NCBI GenBank assembly: GCA_030646715.1
Contig: JAUSLJ010000005.1
Coordinates: 248,001-312,000, forward strand
Length of the DNA stretch: 64,000 nt
Direction: 5' to 3'
Source of the DNA: Agitococcus sp.
GTDB lineage: Bacteria > Pseudomonadota > Gammaproteobacteria > Pseudomonadales > Moraxellaceae
A model generated the notes under the pieces. The model saw only the letters and a program-made list of their open reading frames with translations. It was not told where the DNA came from and did no database searches. The translations under genes and the position numbers were made by a program. Shown in pieces: positions 17,604 to 26,648 of the stretch (positions within the stretch are counted from its first letter, which is position 1; each line of letters opens with the position of its first letter).

Positions 17604-18319
17604 ACCCCTAAGACTTTCATCGCTAAAGTAGGGGCGTTGGTAATCAGGCTGTCTATGCCCATCTCGCGCAACGCTAACATCCGTTCAGGTGCATCCACCG
17701 TCCACGTTGATACCGTTAATCCACTGAGATGGGCTTGCTTAACTAAATCATCCGATAATAAGCGATGATGAGGCGCAATCAAGGTGCAACCCAATTCTTG
17801 GGCAAGAGCGATAATATCACCCTGAAAGTATTCTTCGACTAACAACCCACGCGGAATCTGTGGCTGTGTTTGTTGCATTAAGCGTAAATAATCTATGTTG
17901 AATGAAGTCGTTACCGCGCGCGAGCCAAACGCTTGCCACAAAGCAGGTAATTGTTGAGCAACAATCATGCAGTCTTCGGCACTTTCAGTTTTGACTTCTA
18001 ATTGCAGATGGTCAAAGTCTTTAAGCAGAGCTAATACCTCTGCCAAGCTTGGCACACCGTCATTATCAGACCATTGAGGAAATGTCTTGTGACAAGCATC
18101 TAACGCGGCTAATTCAGCTTGAGTTTTGTTTTTAATGAAACCAATGCCGTTGGTTGTTCGTTCTAGCGTTTTATCATGGATAACAATTAATTGACCATCG
18201 GCAGAGACATGAATATCAAACTCAACCTGACGAATTCCCATTGCCATTAAATAGCGAAAACCACTCAGGGTATTTTCGGGAGCTTCGCCTTTGGCACCAC
18301 GATGGCCAATAATGTCCAT
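17600..18319 (-). CDS. ugpQ: glycerophosphodiester phosphodiesterase
   Basis: A cytoplasmic GDPD-family enzyme of 239 residues that splits glycerophosphodiesters into glycerol-3-phosphate and an alcohol. The family motifs are clear: IIGHRGAKGEAPENT at the start (catalytic His and Arg-Gly, Glu), VEFDIHVSADGQ with the metal-binding Glu and Asp, VIHDKTLERTT with the second catalytic His, and LQLEVK. No signal peptide is present, consistent with the UgpQ-like cytosolic type. The small periplasmic protein gene lies just upstream on the same strand (three bases between them). Confidence 0.9.
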   Translation of the reverse strand: MDIIGHRGAKGEAPENTLSGFRYLMAMGIRQVEFDIHVSADGQLIVIHDKTLERTTNGIGFIKNKTQAELAALDACHKTFPQWSDNDGVPSLAEVLALLKDFDHLQLEVKTESAEDCMIVAQQLPALWQAFGSRAVTTSFNIDYLRLMQQTQPQIPRGLLVEEYFQGDIIALAQELGCTLIAPHHRLLSDDLVKQAHLSGLTVSTWTVDAPERMLALREMGIDSLITNAPTLAMKVLGV

Positions 18320-18322
18320 AAA

Positions 18323-18640
18323 TTAAGGTTTAACTTCAACGTTAATGGTAGCTTCATTGGGGGCAACAGTAGTCGTTGTGCCTTGTTCTATTTGAGGAAC
18401 GGCTTTATTTTCATTGAGCAAACGTACGCTTTGCACGACATGTTTATATTCAAAAACAACGGTATAGTCAGAGTAAACCCAACGTGTAATCGGTGGTTTA
18501 CCGACAGCGGCTACTTTTTTAATGGGCGCGCCAAAAGTTTTTTGTACTTTGGCCATACTCATGCCCTGTGGTGGCAAGTCGGCTGCAGTGACAAACGAAG
18601 TCACTAATAAGAGAGCAGGTAGCAAAATCCAGTTTTTCAT
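18323..18640 (-). CDS. small periplasmic protein of unknown function
   Basis: From the ATG at 18640 this encodes 105 residues with a signal peptide (KNWILLPALLLVTSFVTA, then ADLPPQG). The mature part GMSMAKVQKTFGAPIKK...GKPPITRW...YTVVFEYKHVV resembles small Pseudomonas proteins of similar length and has an SmpA/BamE-like helix-then-strand pattern, but no function is assigned. GAGG seven bases before the ATG supports this start. A longer in-frame version starting at 18676 places charged residues before the signal and is rejected. It is probably co-transcribed with the glycerophosphodiesterase. Confidence 0.75.
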   Translation of the reverse strand: MKNWILLPALLLVTSFVTAADLPPQGMSMAKVQKTFGAPIKKVAAVGKPPITRWVYSDYTVVFEYKHVVQSVRLLNENKAVPQIEQGTTTTVAPNEATINVEVKP

Positions 18641-18786
18641 GTCGCGCCTCAGCGAATATGTTATATTTTCAGCCATATTAGAGAGTTACCGCCTTTTATT
18701 CAAGAAGCGTATAACTGATTCGTCTGGTTGACTGATGTTAAAGATTCAGCCAAATTTTTTCTGTCGTTTTTTAGCGTTTAAATTCC

Positions 18787-19482
18787 ATGCCTGCAACTCC
18801 GATCACTAAAGTGTCAAAGTCTTCTTATCATGGCCGTAAACCTGCACGACAAAGCAGTGAGCAGCGTCGTTTGGCTATTTTACAAGCCGCATTGCGAGTC
18901 ATGGTGCGTGATGGTGTGCGAGGTGTGCGTCATCGTGCAGTGGCCTTAGAAGCAGATGTGCCATTATCGGCAACCACTTATTATTTTAAGGATATTCACG
19001 ATTTATTAGCCGATGCTTTAACGCTATACGCCAAAGAAGTGATGGAAAATATCGTTAATCCTTTTTGGGTGCGTATTCGCGAATGGTTGTTGGTGAATTT
19101 CCCGTTGTATTCGGGTTTGGATTTAGCCAAAAATTTACCGCAAATTGTTGAGCATATTGTTGATGTTGCCATTGACGATGTCGTTGACCGATTACGAAAT
19201 CATCGTGACAAACTGATGACCGAACAGGCCTTTTGGTATGCTGTGTTGCAAGATGAACGTTTACATAGTTTAGCGATAGATTATCGTCAAAGTTTACATC
19301 GTGATGTCACGCAAATGTTAGAGCTGATTGGGGTCGAAAGTCCACCCAATGCCGCGCGTTTAATTTTGATGACCATTCGCCAATTAGAAATAGAAGCCTT
19401 GTTAAAGCCGAATGGTAGTTATGATCGTGTGGAAATGAAGCAATTGTTAATGTATCAAGTCCGCGCTATTTGTCGGTTTTAA
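18787..19482 (+). CDS. TetR family transcriptional regulator
   Basis: A 231-residue regulator with an N-terminal TetR helix-turn-helix (residues about 23-70): RRLAILQAALRVMVRDGVRGVRHRAVALEADVP is spread across the first two helices, and LSATTYYFKDIHDLL forms the recognition helix and the following helix. The C-terminal ligand domain gives no clue to the ligand. No clear ribosome-binding site precedes the ATG, so the true start or a leaderless message is possible. It faces away from the small periplasmic protein gene and sits 12 bases before ung, with which it may be co-transcribed. Confidence 0.85.
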   Translation: MPATPITKVSKSSYHGRKPARQSSEQRRLAILQAALRVMVRDGVRGVRHRAVALEADVPLSATTYYFKDIHDLLADALTLYAKEVMENIVNPFWVRIREWLLVNFPLYSGLDLAKNLPQIVEHIVDVAIDDVVDRLRNHRDKLMTEQAFWYAVLQDERLHSLAIDYRQSLHRDVTQMLELIGVESPPNAARLILMTIRQLEIEALLKPNGSYDRVEMKQLLMYQVRAICRF

Positions 19483-19494
19483 AAGGATTTTGCT

Positions 19495-20223
19495 ATGACT
19501 GCTGTCGCGCCAACGTTGACGACTGAACAACAAGAAATACTCTCTCGTGTGCAATTACATGAGTCATGGAAAACGGCCTTAGCACCTGTCTTTTTAAAGC
19601 CCTATATGGCCAAGCTGCGTCAGTTTTTGGCGGAAGAAAAAAAGCTCGGTAAAACCATTTACCCGCCTGCACCTGATTATTTTAATGCCTTCAACACTAC
19701 GCCTTTATCACAAGTGAAAGTCGTTATTTTGGGGCAAGACCCGTATCACGGGGTTGGCCAAGCGCACGGTTTATGTTTTTCGGTGCGTCGAGGTATTGCT
19801 GTGCCGCCGTCATTACATAATATTTATCGTGAGTTAAGTACCGATGTGGGCGCGACACCTGTTCGTCATGGCGACTTAAGTACATGGGCGGAACAGGGTG
19901 TTTTACTACTCAACAGTGTGTTAACGGTCGAAGCAGGGCAAGCGGCCTCGCATCAAGGGCGCGGTTGGGAGTTATTTACCGATGAAGTCATTAAAGTATT
20001 AAACGATGAGTGTGAACATTTAGTCTTTTTACTGTGGGGTAGTTATGCACAAAAGAAAGGCCAACACATTGATACGGAAAGACATTTAGTGCTAAAAGCG
20101 GTTCATCCTTCACCAATGGCAGCCAATCGGGGCGGTTTTTTTGGTTGTAAACACTTCTCTCAAGCGAATGCATATTTGCAACAACATGGTCTTGAACCGA
20201 TTAATTGGGCGTTACCTGCATGA
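19495..20223 (+). CDS. ung: uracil-DNA glycosylase
   Basis: It removes uracil from DNA as the first step of base-excision repair. Family 1 UDG motifs are complete: the water-activating [18 protein letters not shown] (catalytic Asp and His), [23 protein letters not shown], and the leucine-loop region [14 protein letters not shown]. The 242-residue length is slightly above the usual 225-230. AAGGA precedes the ATG. The TGA overlaps the ATG of the next gene. Confidence 0.95.
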   Translation: MTAVAPTLTTEQQEILSRVQLHESWKTALAPVFLKPYMAKLRQFLAEEKKLGKTIYPPAPDYFNAFNTTPLSQVKVVILGQDPYHGVGQAHGLCFSVRRGIAVPPSLHNIYRELSTDVGATPVRHGDLSTWAEQGVLLLNSVLTVEAGQAASHQGRGWELFTDEVIKVLNDECEHLVFLLWGSYAQKKGQHIDTERHLVLKAVHPSPMAANRGGFFGCKHFSQANAYLQQHGLEPINWALPA

Positions 20224-21314
20224 ATGATGTTGTCCTATTTCAAGAGTTAAGCTGTGCCAATGGTAAACGTATTGGCGTGGCACAACTGAACAGTGAAAGA
20301 ACGCTGAACTCCCTAAGTCTGCCAATGATTCGTTTGTTATATCCGCAACTGCAACAATGGGCGCAAGACGACAATATTGTTGCCGTGTTTTTGCAGGGGG
20401 CAGGTGAAAAAGCCTTTTGTGCGGGTGGCGACGTTAAACAAATTTGTTTGGCGGTTCGTGCCAACGGTATTGATGACACGGCTGCTGAAGATATTTTTAG
20501 TGCGGAATACCGTTTAGATTATTTTATTCATTGTTTCCCTAAGCCGATGATTGTTTGGGCAACAGGTATCGTCATGGGTGGCGGTATTGGTTTGTTATGC
20601 GGTGCGTCTCACCGTGTTGTTACTGAAACCTCGCGTTTAGCCATGCCTGAAATTAATATTGGTTTATATCCCGATGTTGGTGGTTCGTGGTTTTTGGGAC
20701 GGTTAGGTAAAGTCGGATTATTTCTTGGTATGACAGCCGCTAATATCAATGCTCAAGATGCTTTAACGATTAACTTGGCGAATTTTTCGGCGGATTCAAC
20801 CCAACGCCAAAGCGTGATTGACGCGTTAACAACAATAGACTGGTCAAATGATACGACTGAACATCATCAACAAGTCACACAATTGTTGGCTCAATATCGT
20901 CATTCGTCATTAGTGCTTTCACAATTACAGACCTATCAACAAGAAATCGAACAGCGCACCACTGCAACAAGTTTTACCGAGTTATATCAGCAGTTAACTG
21001 CGCCAAGTGAACATACATGGCTCAATAAAGCCGCCAACACCTTAAAAGCAGGTTCACCAACCAGTGCAGCACTTATTTATCGCCAATGGCAAAATGGTCA
21101 ACAATTAAGTTTGGCCGATTGTTTTAGACAAGAGTTAAATTTGTCGGTGCAATGTGCGCGTCATCATGATTTTATTGAAGGTGTACGCGCGTTATTGGTG
21201 GATAAAGACCAACAACCACGTTGGCAGCCAGCAACGATTAATGAACTCACCGATACATGGCTAGATGAGCATTATCAACCGTTATGGCCTGTACATCCCT
21301 TAGCTGATTTATAG
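20220..21314 (+). CDS. 3-hydroxyisobutyryl-CoA hydrolase-like / enoyl-CoA hydratase family protein
   Basis: A crotonase-fold protein of 364 residues. The oxyanion-hole segments are [10 protein letters not shown] and [11 protein letters not shown], and [18 protein letters not shown] carries the catalytic Glu and Asp pattern of the 3-hydroxyisobutyryl-CoA hydrolase branch. The longer C-terminal region also fits that branch rather than a plain hydratase. The hydrolase acts in valine breakdown. The ATG overlaps the ung stop; an earlier in-frame start would lie within ung. Its substrate has to be regarded as predicted. Confidence 0.82.
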   Translation: MNDVVLFQELSCANGKRIGVAQLNSERTLNSLSLPMIRLLYPQLQQWAQDDNIVAVFLQGAGEKAFCAGGDVKQICLAVRANGIDDTAAEDIFSAEYRLDYFIHCFPKPMIVWATGIVMGGGIGLLCGASHRVVTETSRLAMPEINIGLYPDVGGSWFLGRLGKVGLFLGMTAANINAQDALTINLANFSADSTQRQSVIDALTTIDWSNDTTEHHQQVTQLLAQYRHSSLVLSQLQTYQQEIEQRTTATSFTELYQQLTAPSEHTWLNKAANTLKAGSPTSAALIYRQWQNGQQLSLADCFRQELNLSVQCARHHDFIEGVRALLVDKDQQPRWQPATINELTDTWLDEHYQPLWPVHPLADL

Positions 21315-21326
21315 GATTAAATAACT

Positions 21327-21944
21327 ATGTCATTTTATGCTGATCATGTGTTTCCTGTGGTTTTGGATATTGCCACCCGTCCATTAATGCCGCAACGAAA
21401 AGAGATTATTGCCTCAGCAAAAGGCCGCGTCTTAGAGATAGGCATTGGAACGGGGTCTAATTTGCCGTTTTATAGCGAGCAAGCGATTGAAATTGTGGGT
21501 ATAGAACCTGACCCCGCGATGTTGAGCAAAGCCCAAGAAGCGGCTGCTAAAATCCGTATTGCGGCGACCGTCAAATTGGCCATTGATGACGCTCAAAACT
21601 TACAGTTTCCCAATGAAAGTTTTGATACAGTCATTATGTGTCTGGTGTTGTGTACCATTCCCGACCCATTAAAAGCCTTGCAAGAAGCTTATCGTGTCTT
21701 AAAACCAAACGGCCAGTTAATATTTTTAGAGCATGTCCGCGCACCTAATAACAATATTGCACGCCTGCAAAATTGGGCAACACCTGCTTGGAAACACTTA
21801 GGCTGTGGTTGTCATTTGAATCGTGATACCGAACAGACCTTGGTGGCCGCAGGTTTTCAGTTTTTGCAAATAACCCGTTATCAACATCCCAAAATGATGA
21901 AATTAGGCGCGAGTATGATTCAAGGCTTGGCGGTTAAACGCTAA
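21327..21944 (+). CDS. class I SAM-dependent methyltransferase
   Basis: A 205-residue methyltransferase with motif I VLEIGIGTGSNLPFY (about residues 33-47), the acidic end of strand 2 at GIEPD, IDDAQNLQFP and an FDTVIMCLVLC motif-IV region. The C-terminal part, with ATPAWKHLGCGCHLNRDT, resembles the phospholipid-methyltransferase/METTL7-like group, so a lipid or small-molecule substrate is possible but unproven. It has an AGGA ribosome-binding site and follows the hydrolase-like gene by 12 bases. Confidence 0.85.
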   Translation: MSFYADHVFPVVLDIATRPLMPQRKEIIASAKGRVLEIGIGTGSNLPFYSEQAIEIVGIEPDPAMLSKAQEAAAKIRIAATVKLAIDDAQNLQFPNESFDTVIMCLVLCTIPDPLKALQEAYRVLKPNGQLIFLEHVRAPNNNIARLQNWATPAWKHLGCGCHLNRDTEQTLVAAGFQFLQITRYQHPKMMKLGASMIQGLAVKR

Positions 21945-21984
21945 GTACTTTTTATAGCCAAAAATTATCACGAGAATAAAGAGT

Positions 21985-22365
21985 ATGAATTTAGAAAAAG
22001 TAGTGTTTGCCTTTTTTATTGTCCTCGCCGCGACGCTGAATTTTGGTTTTTTTATTGGCGATATTGACCGCCCCGAATTGCATCATGTCGGGGAGTTTGC
22101 AGCGGCATTGGTGGTGAATTTGATTGCTACTTCACTCAAATTTGGCGACCGTTCACACATGGGGGCAACACAACTGGCGACTAGCTTAGTCGCTGTCCTT
22201 CAGTTGGTAGCGGCATCGATTGTTTGGGGCTATCAAACGCAAGTGATTGGCGAAATGACCCCCAGTGCCATGTCTAGCATTGTCTCGTTATCGGGTGGCG
22301 CGATGCTGGCTAATTTGGTGTCGTTGATTTTATTGATTGCTGAAACCGTGATGTTTCGCCGCTAA
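21985..22365 (+). CDS. small four-helix membrane protein paired with K+ channel (possible DUF6394)
   Basis: A 126-residue inner-membrane protein with four predicted helices (about 5-27, 37-51, 63-84 and 98-122). The DIDRPELHHVGEF segment in the first loop is distinctive. I believe it belongs to a family catalogued as DUF6394, but I cannot confirm this. Its TAA overlaps the ATG of the channel gene, so the two are translationally coupled and may form one complex. Confidence 0.7.
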   Translation: MNLEKVVFAFFIVLAATLNFGFFIGDIDRPELHHVGEFAAALVVNLIATSLKFGDRSHMGATQLATSLVAVLQLVAASIVWGYQTQVIGEMTPSAMSSIVSLSGGAMLANLVSLILLIAETVMFRR

Positions 22366-24086
22366 TGAATGCTGCTCTTTTTATTGCCTTGCGCCGTTTG
22401 CGCCTGCCGATTATTGCCCTGATATTAAGTTATGCCATTAGTGTGACAGGCTTAGTGTTGATTCCTGGTATGGATAATGAGGGTAAAACGGTAGAAGTCA
22501 GTTGGTTTCATGCCTTTTATTTTATGAGTTATACCGCCACGACCATTGGTTTTGGCGAGATACCGTATGCCTTTACCAATGCCCAACGGATGTGGGTAAC
22601 CTTTTGTATTTATTTGTCGGTGACAGTATGGGCGTGGCAGCTGGCCGCGATTATTGCTTTGGCACAAGACCGTGCTTTTTTAGCGGCGATGAAGCGTGGC
22701 AACTTTAGCCGTCAAGTTAAACGTATTCGCGAACCGTTTTGGCTGATGTGCGGTTATGGTCAAACGGGAGCTTTATTGTGTGACCGCTTGGGGCATATGG
22801 GACAGCGCGTGGTGGTATTAGAAAAGCGCGAGCAGGAAATTTTTGAATTAGAGCTACATGACCACGGTTTAAGTGTTCCTGCATTATTGGCCGATGCCCG
22901 TAATGCTGAGGTATTAATGCTGGCGGGGCTTTCTCATACCGAGTTGGCAGGCGTATTGGCGTTAACCTCAGATGATGCCACTAATCTAGGTATTGCTGCG
23001 GCAGCTCGTGTGCTTAACCCGTATGTGCCTGTCTATTGCCGTTCCGAAACGCCGAGTGTTGCCGAAAGTGCCTTAGCGTTTGGCACAGATATGCTCATCA
23101 ACCCCTTTAAAGTGTTTACTGATGAACTGCGCTTATTGTTAATTAACCCCGAAGCACACACCTTATTTACGCACTTAACACCCACGCATGGGACAGGTCG
23201 CTTGAGTGAGCGTTTGTGTCCAGAAGGGCAGTGGATTATCTGTGGCTATGGCCGTTTTGGACGTTTAGTTGTAGATGTACTGACGGAAGCAGGACGGCCT
23301 TGCACTCCTATTGACCCTACCTTGCTCAATATTTCCGCTAAAGCAATTGATGGAGTTTGGCAGGACGAGCTCGACGAATTAAAAAATGCCCATTTGCCTT
23401 ATGCCGCAGGTATTGTGGTGGCCACAGGTGATGATACGCGTAACTTAGCGCTAGTGGCTTTAGCGCGGCAAGTGAACCCTGATATTTATGTGATTTTGCG
23501 GCAAAACGATGACCATAGTGCTATGCTATTTCACGCTTTACAGCCGGATATGTTAATGGTGCCGAGTGTCATGGTCGCGCAGCAATGTTTAGCTGCCATG
23601 ACCTCGCCTATGTTGCTACGCATGTACGACCATTTGCTGACGATGCCTGCTGACAGCGTACATCGTTTATTAGCCAATTTACCGCATCAAGATACGCACG
23701 TTTGGGAAGTTTTTCTAAATTTTGATGAAGCACCTGCAATGTTTGCGTTATTTTGCCGAGATCAACAGATTAAGCTCAGTGATTTACTGCGTGATAATCG
23801 TGAGCGCGATAGACGGATGGAGTCCTATGTCGTGGCTTTGTTACGCGGTGGTAAGTTTATTGCCGCGCCTGATGAAGAATCATTAGTGCTATTACCGAAT
23901 GATAGATTGTTGATGGCAGGTGCAACCAGTAGCCAATATCGTTTGGCGTTAACCTTGCGCGATGAGTGGGTGTTAACCTATGTCTTAGACGGTATTGATC
24001 GACCTGATGGCTGGATTTGGCGATGGTTTGCCGCACGTCAAGAGCGCAAGAATGCAAAATCCCCCTCTTTGGCAAAGAGGGGTTAG
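22365..24086 (+). CDS. K+ channel-like protein with two RCK (TrkA-N) domains
   Basis: A 573-residue protein. The N-terminal pore region has two helices around a filter-like TTIGFGEIPY (about residues 58-67; canonical TVGYG). It is followed by two nucleotide-binding RCK units, starting at MCGYGQTGALLCDRLG (about 126) and IICGYGRFGRLVVDVL (about 290). This resembles bacterial potassium channels gated by cytosolic ligands such as nucleotides or ions. The filter variant GFG is tolerated in K+ channels, but the ion is inferred. The last codons (SPSLAKRG and the stop) lie inside a short palindromic repeat, so the C-terminus may have been remodelled by the repeat's arrival. Confidence 0.85.
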   Translation: MNAALFIALRRLRLPIIALILSYAISVTGLVLIPGMDNEGKTVEVSWFHAFYFMSYTATTIGFGEIPYAFTNAQRMWVTFCIYLSVTVWAWQLAAIIALAQDRAFLAAMKRGNFSRQVKRIREPFWLMCGYGQTGALLCDRLGHMGQRVVVLEKREQEIFELELHDHGLSVPALLADARNAEVLMLAGLSHTELAGVLALTSDDATNLGIAAAARVLNPYVPVYCRSETPSVAESALAFGTDMLINPFKVFTDELRLLLINPEAHTLFTHLTPTHGTGRLSERLCPEGQWIICGYGRFGRLVVDVLTEAGRPCTPIDPTLLNISAKAIDGVWQDELDELKNAHLPYAAGIVVATGDDTRNLALVALARQVNPDIYVILRQNDDHSAMLFHALQPDMLMVPSVMVAQQCLAAMTSPMLLRMYDHLLTMPADSVHRLLANLPHQDTHVWEVFLNFDEAPAMFALFCRDQQIKLSDLLRDNRERDRRMESYVVALLRGGKFIAAPDEESLVLLPNDRLLMAGATSSQYRLALTLRDEWVLTYVLDGIDRPDGWIWRWFAARQERKNAKSPSLAKRG

Positions 24087-24091
24087 GGGAA
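24060..24091. repeat. short C-rich/G-rich palindromic repeat at channel gene 3' end
   Basis: CCCCTCTTTGGCAAAGAGGGG forms a perfect hairpin followed by TTAGGGGA. The same design (C-tract, TTTGGCAAA, G-tract, then TAGGGGGA) occurs at 42527-42560, and the larger elements at 4599 and 39951 share the GAGGGTTAGGGTGGGG arm. It covers the last codons of the channel gene. Confidence 0.75.
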
Positions 24092-24093
24092 GA

Positions 24094-25062
24094 TTACTCT
24101 TTCACTTCCACCACATACGGCAGATCCAACAGCGTCAATGCTTGCTGAGTTTCTGCTAAATGTAAATTGTCTAAATGTCCACGCCGCGCAATCGCTAACA
24201 TTTCTACGGTGTTGTCGTCACGTTTGGCCGCTAATACGACATGGCCTTGCGTATGATCAGTATCATCGACAATAGCGGCATTAAGTGCAGGCAATTCTGC
24301 ACTAGTGGCTTGAAAACGATGAATAAATTGTTTGAGTTTTCCCCTAAAGTACAATCGAGCAATTACTTCCTGACCTGTATAACAACCTTTGTTATAACTC
24401 ACGCCATTTAAGTTTTGAAAGTTCAATTCTTGAGGCTGAAATAGCTCGCTGGTGCTTGCCAAAACTTGCGCTTCACCTGCAGTAATCTGTCCCAGTCGCC
24501 AAGTGTTCAAGTCGCCAATAACGGCTTGTTGGGTGAATAGTGGCCATAACGTCGCTAATGTTTCAGGTTTAGCCAATACTAAAAAGCGTGACTCACCATG
24601 CAAACGTACTACTGAGGCTTGCGCGTTGCTCATCACTTCATCAATGGCAGTAGGACAGTTACCTAATAGTTGAGTTATTAACGTTGTCGCACCTTCACCC
24701 ATCACACCAAAAACAGCTAAGTCTAGCGTAGATAATTGGGCTTTGGAAAAAACGATATATTTTTGCAATAAGGTTTTGGCTGTCGTGACTAAAGGAGCAT
24801 CCATGACCAAATGAAAGCTATTTTCTTGCCAATTGACTGCTCGAAAACTCACGATTGCTCGACCTTTAAGATTACATAAACAACCTAAGCGCGAGCTTGT
24901 GTCGTTAACTTGGGCAAAGTCGCTACTACTTTGACCCTGCAAAAACTTAAGTGCATCTGCACCTTGTACCGTCAATACGCCTTCATTGGCTAAAGGAATG
25001 ACAATCGTGTTTGTTGGAGCAGAAGTGACAGTGGTTGATAAACTTTCCCAAACAGACGACAT
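24094..25062 (-). CDS. ygfZ: YgfZ/GcvT-domain folate-binding protein
   Basis: A 322-residue YgfZ-like protein with the signature KGCYTGQEVIARLYFRGKLK region (about residues 225-244), whose cysteine is essential in E. coli YgfZ. It is a folate-dependent helper for certain iron-sulfur enzymes in the cytoplasm. The start at 25062 (MSSVWES) gives the usual length; the open frame extends 43 codons upstream, but that stretch is unlike the family and overlaps the divergent sdhE promoter region. It is divergent from sdhE-ygfX, a neighbourhood shared with many gammaproteobacteria. Confidence 0.9.
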   Translation of the reverse strand: MSSVWESLSTTVTSAPTNTIVIPLANEGVLTVQGADALKFLQGQSSSDFAQVNDTSSRLGCLCNLKGRAIVSFRAVNWQENSFHLVMDAPLVTTAKTLLQKYIVFSKAQLSTLDLAVFGVMGEGATTLITQLLGNCPTAIDEVMSNAQASVVRLHGESRFLVLAKPETLATLWPLFTQQAVIGDLNTWRLGQITAGEAQVLASTSELFQPQELNFQNLNGVSYNKGCYTGQEVIARLYFRGKLKQFIHRFQATSAELPALNAAIVDDTDHTQGHVVLAAKRDDNTVEMLAIARRGHLDNLHLAETQQALTLLDLPYVVEVKE

Positions 25063-25174
25063 AATCTGAGTCTCAATTAAATAACATAAACAATAGTAAA
25101 AAAATGGAGCTAATTGCTGAAAAAACAAGGCTAAGTGATAGGATACTGCAACCCTAATTGTAGTGTAAAAAAAT

Positions 25175-25441
25175 ATGCGTGAATTAACCAATGCTGAACG
25201 AGCAATGTTTTGGCGAGCAAGACGTGGTCTAAAAGAGTTGGACGTTTTTTTTGAGCCTTTTATGCGTGACCATTATTTGTCGCTTCCTGATAATGAGCAA
25301 GTAATGGTGGCTAAATTAATTACATGCGAAGACCCTGATTTGCTGACGTGGTTTATGGGTTACGAACAACCCGAAGATGCTGATCTTGTTCATATTATCA
25401 AGGTGATTCATGAGCGTTTGGGCAATCAATACCCTAATTAA
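25175..25441 (+). CDS. sdhE: succinate dehydrogenase assembly factor (FAD assembly)
   Basis: An 88-residue SdhE (YgfY) protein that helps attach FAD covalently to SdhA/FrdA. The family motif RGLKELD occurs at residues 13-19 (RRGLKELDVFFEPFM), with the DPDLLTWFMGYEQP region in the second half. It overlaps ygfX by 32 bases, the normal sdhE-ygfX coupling. The ATG follows an A-rich stretch with little Shine-Dalgarno character. Confidence 0.93.
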   Translation: MRELTNAERAMFWRARRGLKELDVFFEPFMRDHYLSLPDNEQVMVAKLITCEDPDLLTWFMGYEQPEDADLVHIIKVIHERLGNQYPN

Positions 25442-25862
25442 ATCATCATCAAAGCAAATCGCTGTTGTTTGTGCTTTTCATGTGTTGGCGGTGGTTGCTA
25501 TTGGTGTGGCTTACATCCCACTTTGGGCGAAAGTGCTGGCGATATTGCTGCTGGTATTTATGTTTTGGCTGAGCTGGCGACCACTTAAATTGCAATTGTC
25601 GAGTAGTATTGTCGCGTTGGTGGTGGATGATGAACATTGGACAATCACACTCAATAACGGACAGCGTTTGCGGGTGCAGTTACAAATATGGGCAGTATGG
25701 CGTTATTTGATGGTTTTAGATTTTCGGGCGAAGGATGTTAATAGCAATTATCGAGTGCTTATTTGGCCTGATAGTCTTAAACAGGCTGATTATCGGCGTT
25801 TACAGGTGCGACTAAGATTGGCGGGAACGGAGCGAAAATTACGTTTGTTGGAAGAAGTATAG
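25410..25862 (+). CDS. ygfX: YgfX family membrane protein
   Basis: A 150-residue protein with two adjacent membrane helices (about 17-37 and 40-56) and a cytoplasmic C-terminal part containing LIWPDSLKQADYRRLQVRLRL, the YgfX hallmark. In E. coli the protein (CptA) has been described as a membrane toxin paired with SdhE, although that role is debated. Start and length fit the family, and translation is coupled to sdhE. Confidence 0.85.
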   Translation: MSVWAINTLIKSSSKQIAVVCAFHVLAVVAIGVAYIPLWAKVLAILLLVFMFWLSWRPLKLQLSSSIVALVVDDEHWTITLNNGQRLRVQLQIWAVWRYLMVLDFRAKDVNSNYRVLIWPDSLKQADYRRLQVRLRLAGTERKLRLLEEV

Positions 25863-25893
25863 TCCTTGTTGAATATTCGCTTATAGAGAAACT

Positions 25894-25943
25894 CTTCGGC
25901 TTCGCTCAGTGAACGTCTTTACGTTGGCTGAGCGTAGTCGAAG
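25894..25943. repeat. inverted repeat related to the 7405-7453 element
   Basis: CTTCGGCTTCGCTCAG (25894-25909) and CTGAGCGTAGTCGAAG (25928-25943) flank an 18-base centre. The arms match those at 7405-7453 with a few substitutions, and the element again lies in a short intergenic space, here between convergent genes. Confidence 0.8.
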
Positions 25944-25973
25944 CCCTCAATTTTAAAGCGTAAACAAACTTTT

Positions 25974-26555
25974 TTACTGTCTCAACACTTCAGGATGTTC
26001 GCTCGCTAATTGGTCGCGCATTTGTTGAATACGGCGTAATTTTTCTTCCCCTTCGGCAATTTGTTCGGGCTTTAAACCCATCGCTTTAGCTTTGGCAATA
26101 TCAGCTTGTAGGCGCGGAATTTCGACTTCTGCTGCTTTAACGTAACCTTTGTACAAACGCATATTTTGACGCGCTTCATACTGAGCATAGAGTTTAGGGT
26201 CAGCTATTTCTTCGGGTGTGGCTGCTTCTTGTACAGTGTCGTGAATAATAGTTGGAGCGCGTGGGTCGCCGTTTTTCATGGCATTTGCCATTGATGTCGC
26301 TGCATCGACATTGCTCGGTTCTAATGGCAGCAGAGGGCTATCTGTACCCGTAATGACAGGTGCTGGTGGCTCGGCAATGTTGCTCGGCGCTTGTTCGCTG
26401 TTTAAACTCGGGCCAATACCTGTCTCAGCATTGGTCGATGACGACATGGCAAAAGAGGGGGCTTTACTGCTATCGACTAGCCATGTTCTGGCAATAAAGG
26501 CTAAAGAAGCCAGTACCACAACAGCAACGGTAAACCCAATAATAGGCTTTTTCAT
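25974..26555 (-). CDS. membrane-anchored protein of unknown function
   Basis: A 193-residue protein with an N-terminal membrane anchor (residues about 5-27, possibly an uncleaved signal), a Ser/Ala/Pro-rich linker (30-105) and a charged helical C-terminal half (about 115-193) with LYAQYEARQNMRLYKGYVK and QADIAKAKAMGLKPEQIAEG. This suggests a periplasmic domain that may be a coiled coil or tetratricopeptide-like. I do not recognise the family. It is immediately downstream of the PPIase gene on the same strand (93 bases), so a joint envelope role is possible. Confidence 0.65.
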   Translation of the reverse strand: MKKPIIGFTVAVVVLASLAFIARTWLVDSSKAPSFAMSSSTNAETGIGPSLNSEQAPSNIAEPPAPVITGTDSPLLPLEPSNVDAATSMANAMKNGDPRAPTIIHDTVQEAATPEEIADPKLYAQYEARQNMRLYKGYVKAAEVEIPRLQADIAKAKAMGLKPEQIAEGEEKLRRIQQMRDQLASEHPEVLRQ

Positions 26556-26648
26556 CTGTAACCCCTTAAACGTCAGGATTTAGTTAGGATAAGGTTTTAT
26601 GAGGTATAGGGGCGATGAGGTATCCCCCTATAACATCTTTTATCTACA

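Noticed and set aside
25063-25191. Longer N-terminus for the YgfZ protein
   Set aside because: The extra 43 codons are hydrophobic, unlike the family, and fall in the divergent promoter region.
26605-26632. Terminator for the PPIase gene
   Set aside because: TATAGGGG/CCCCTATA can pair, but the loop is 12 bases and no T-run follows in the minus direction.
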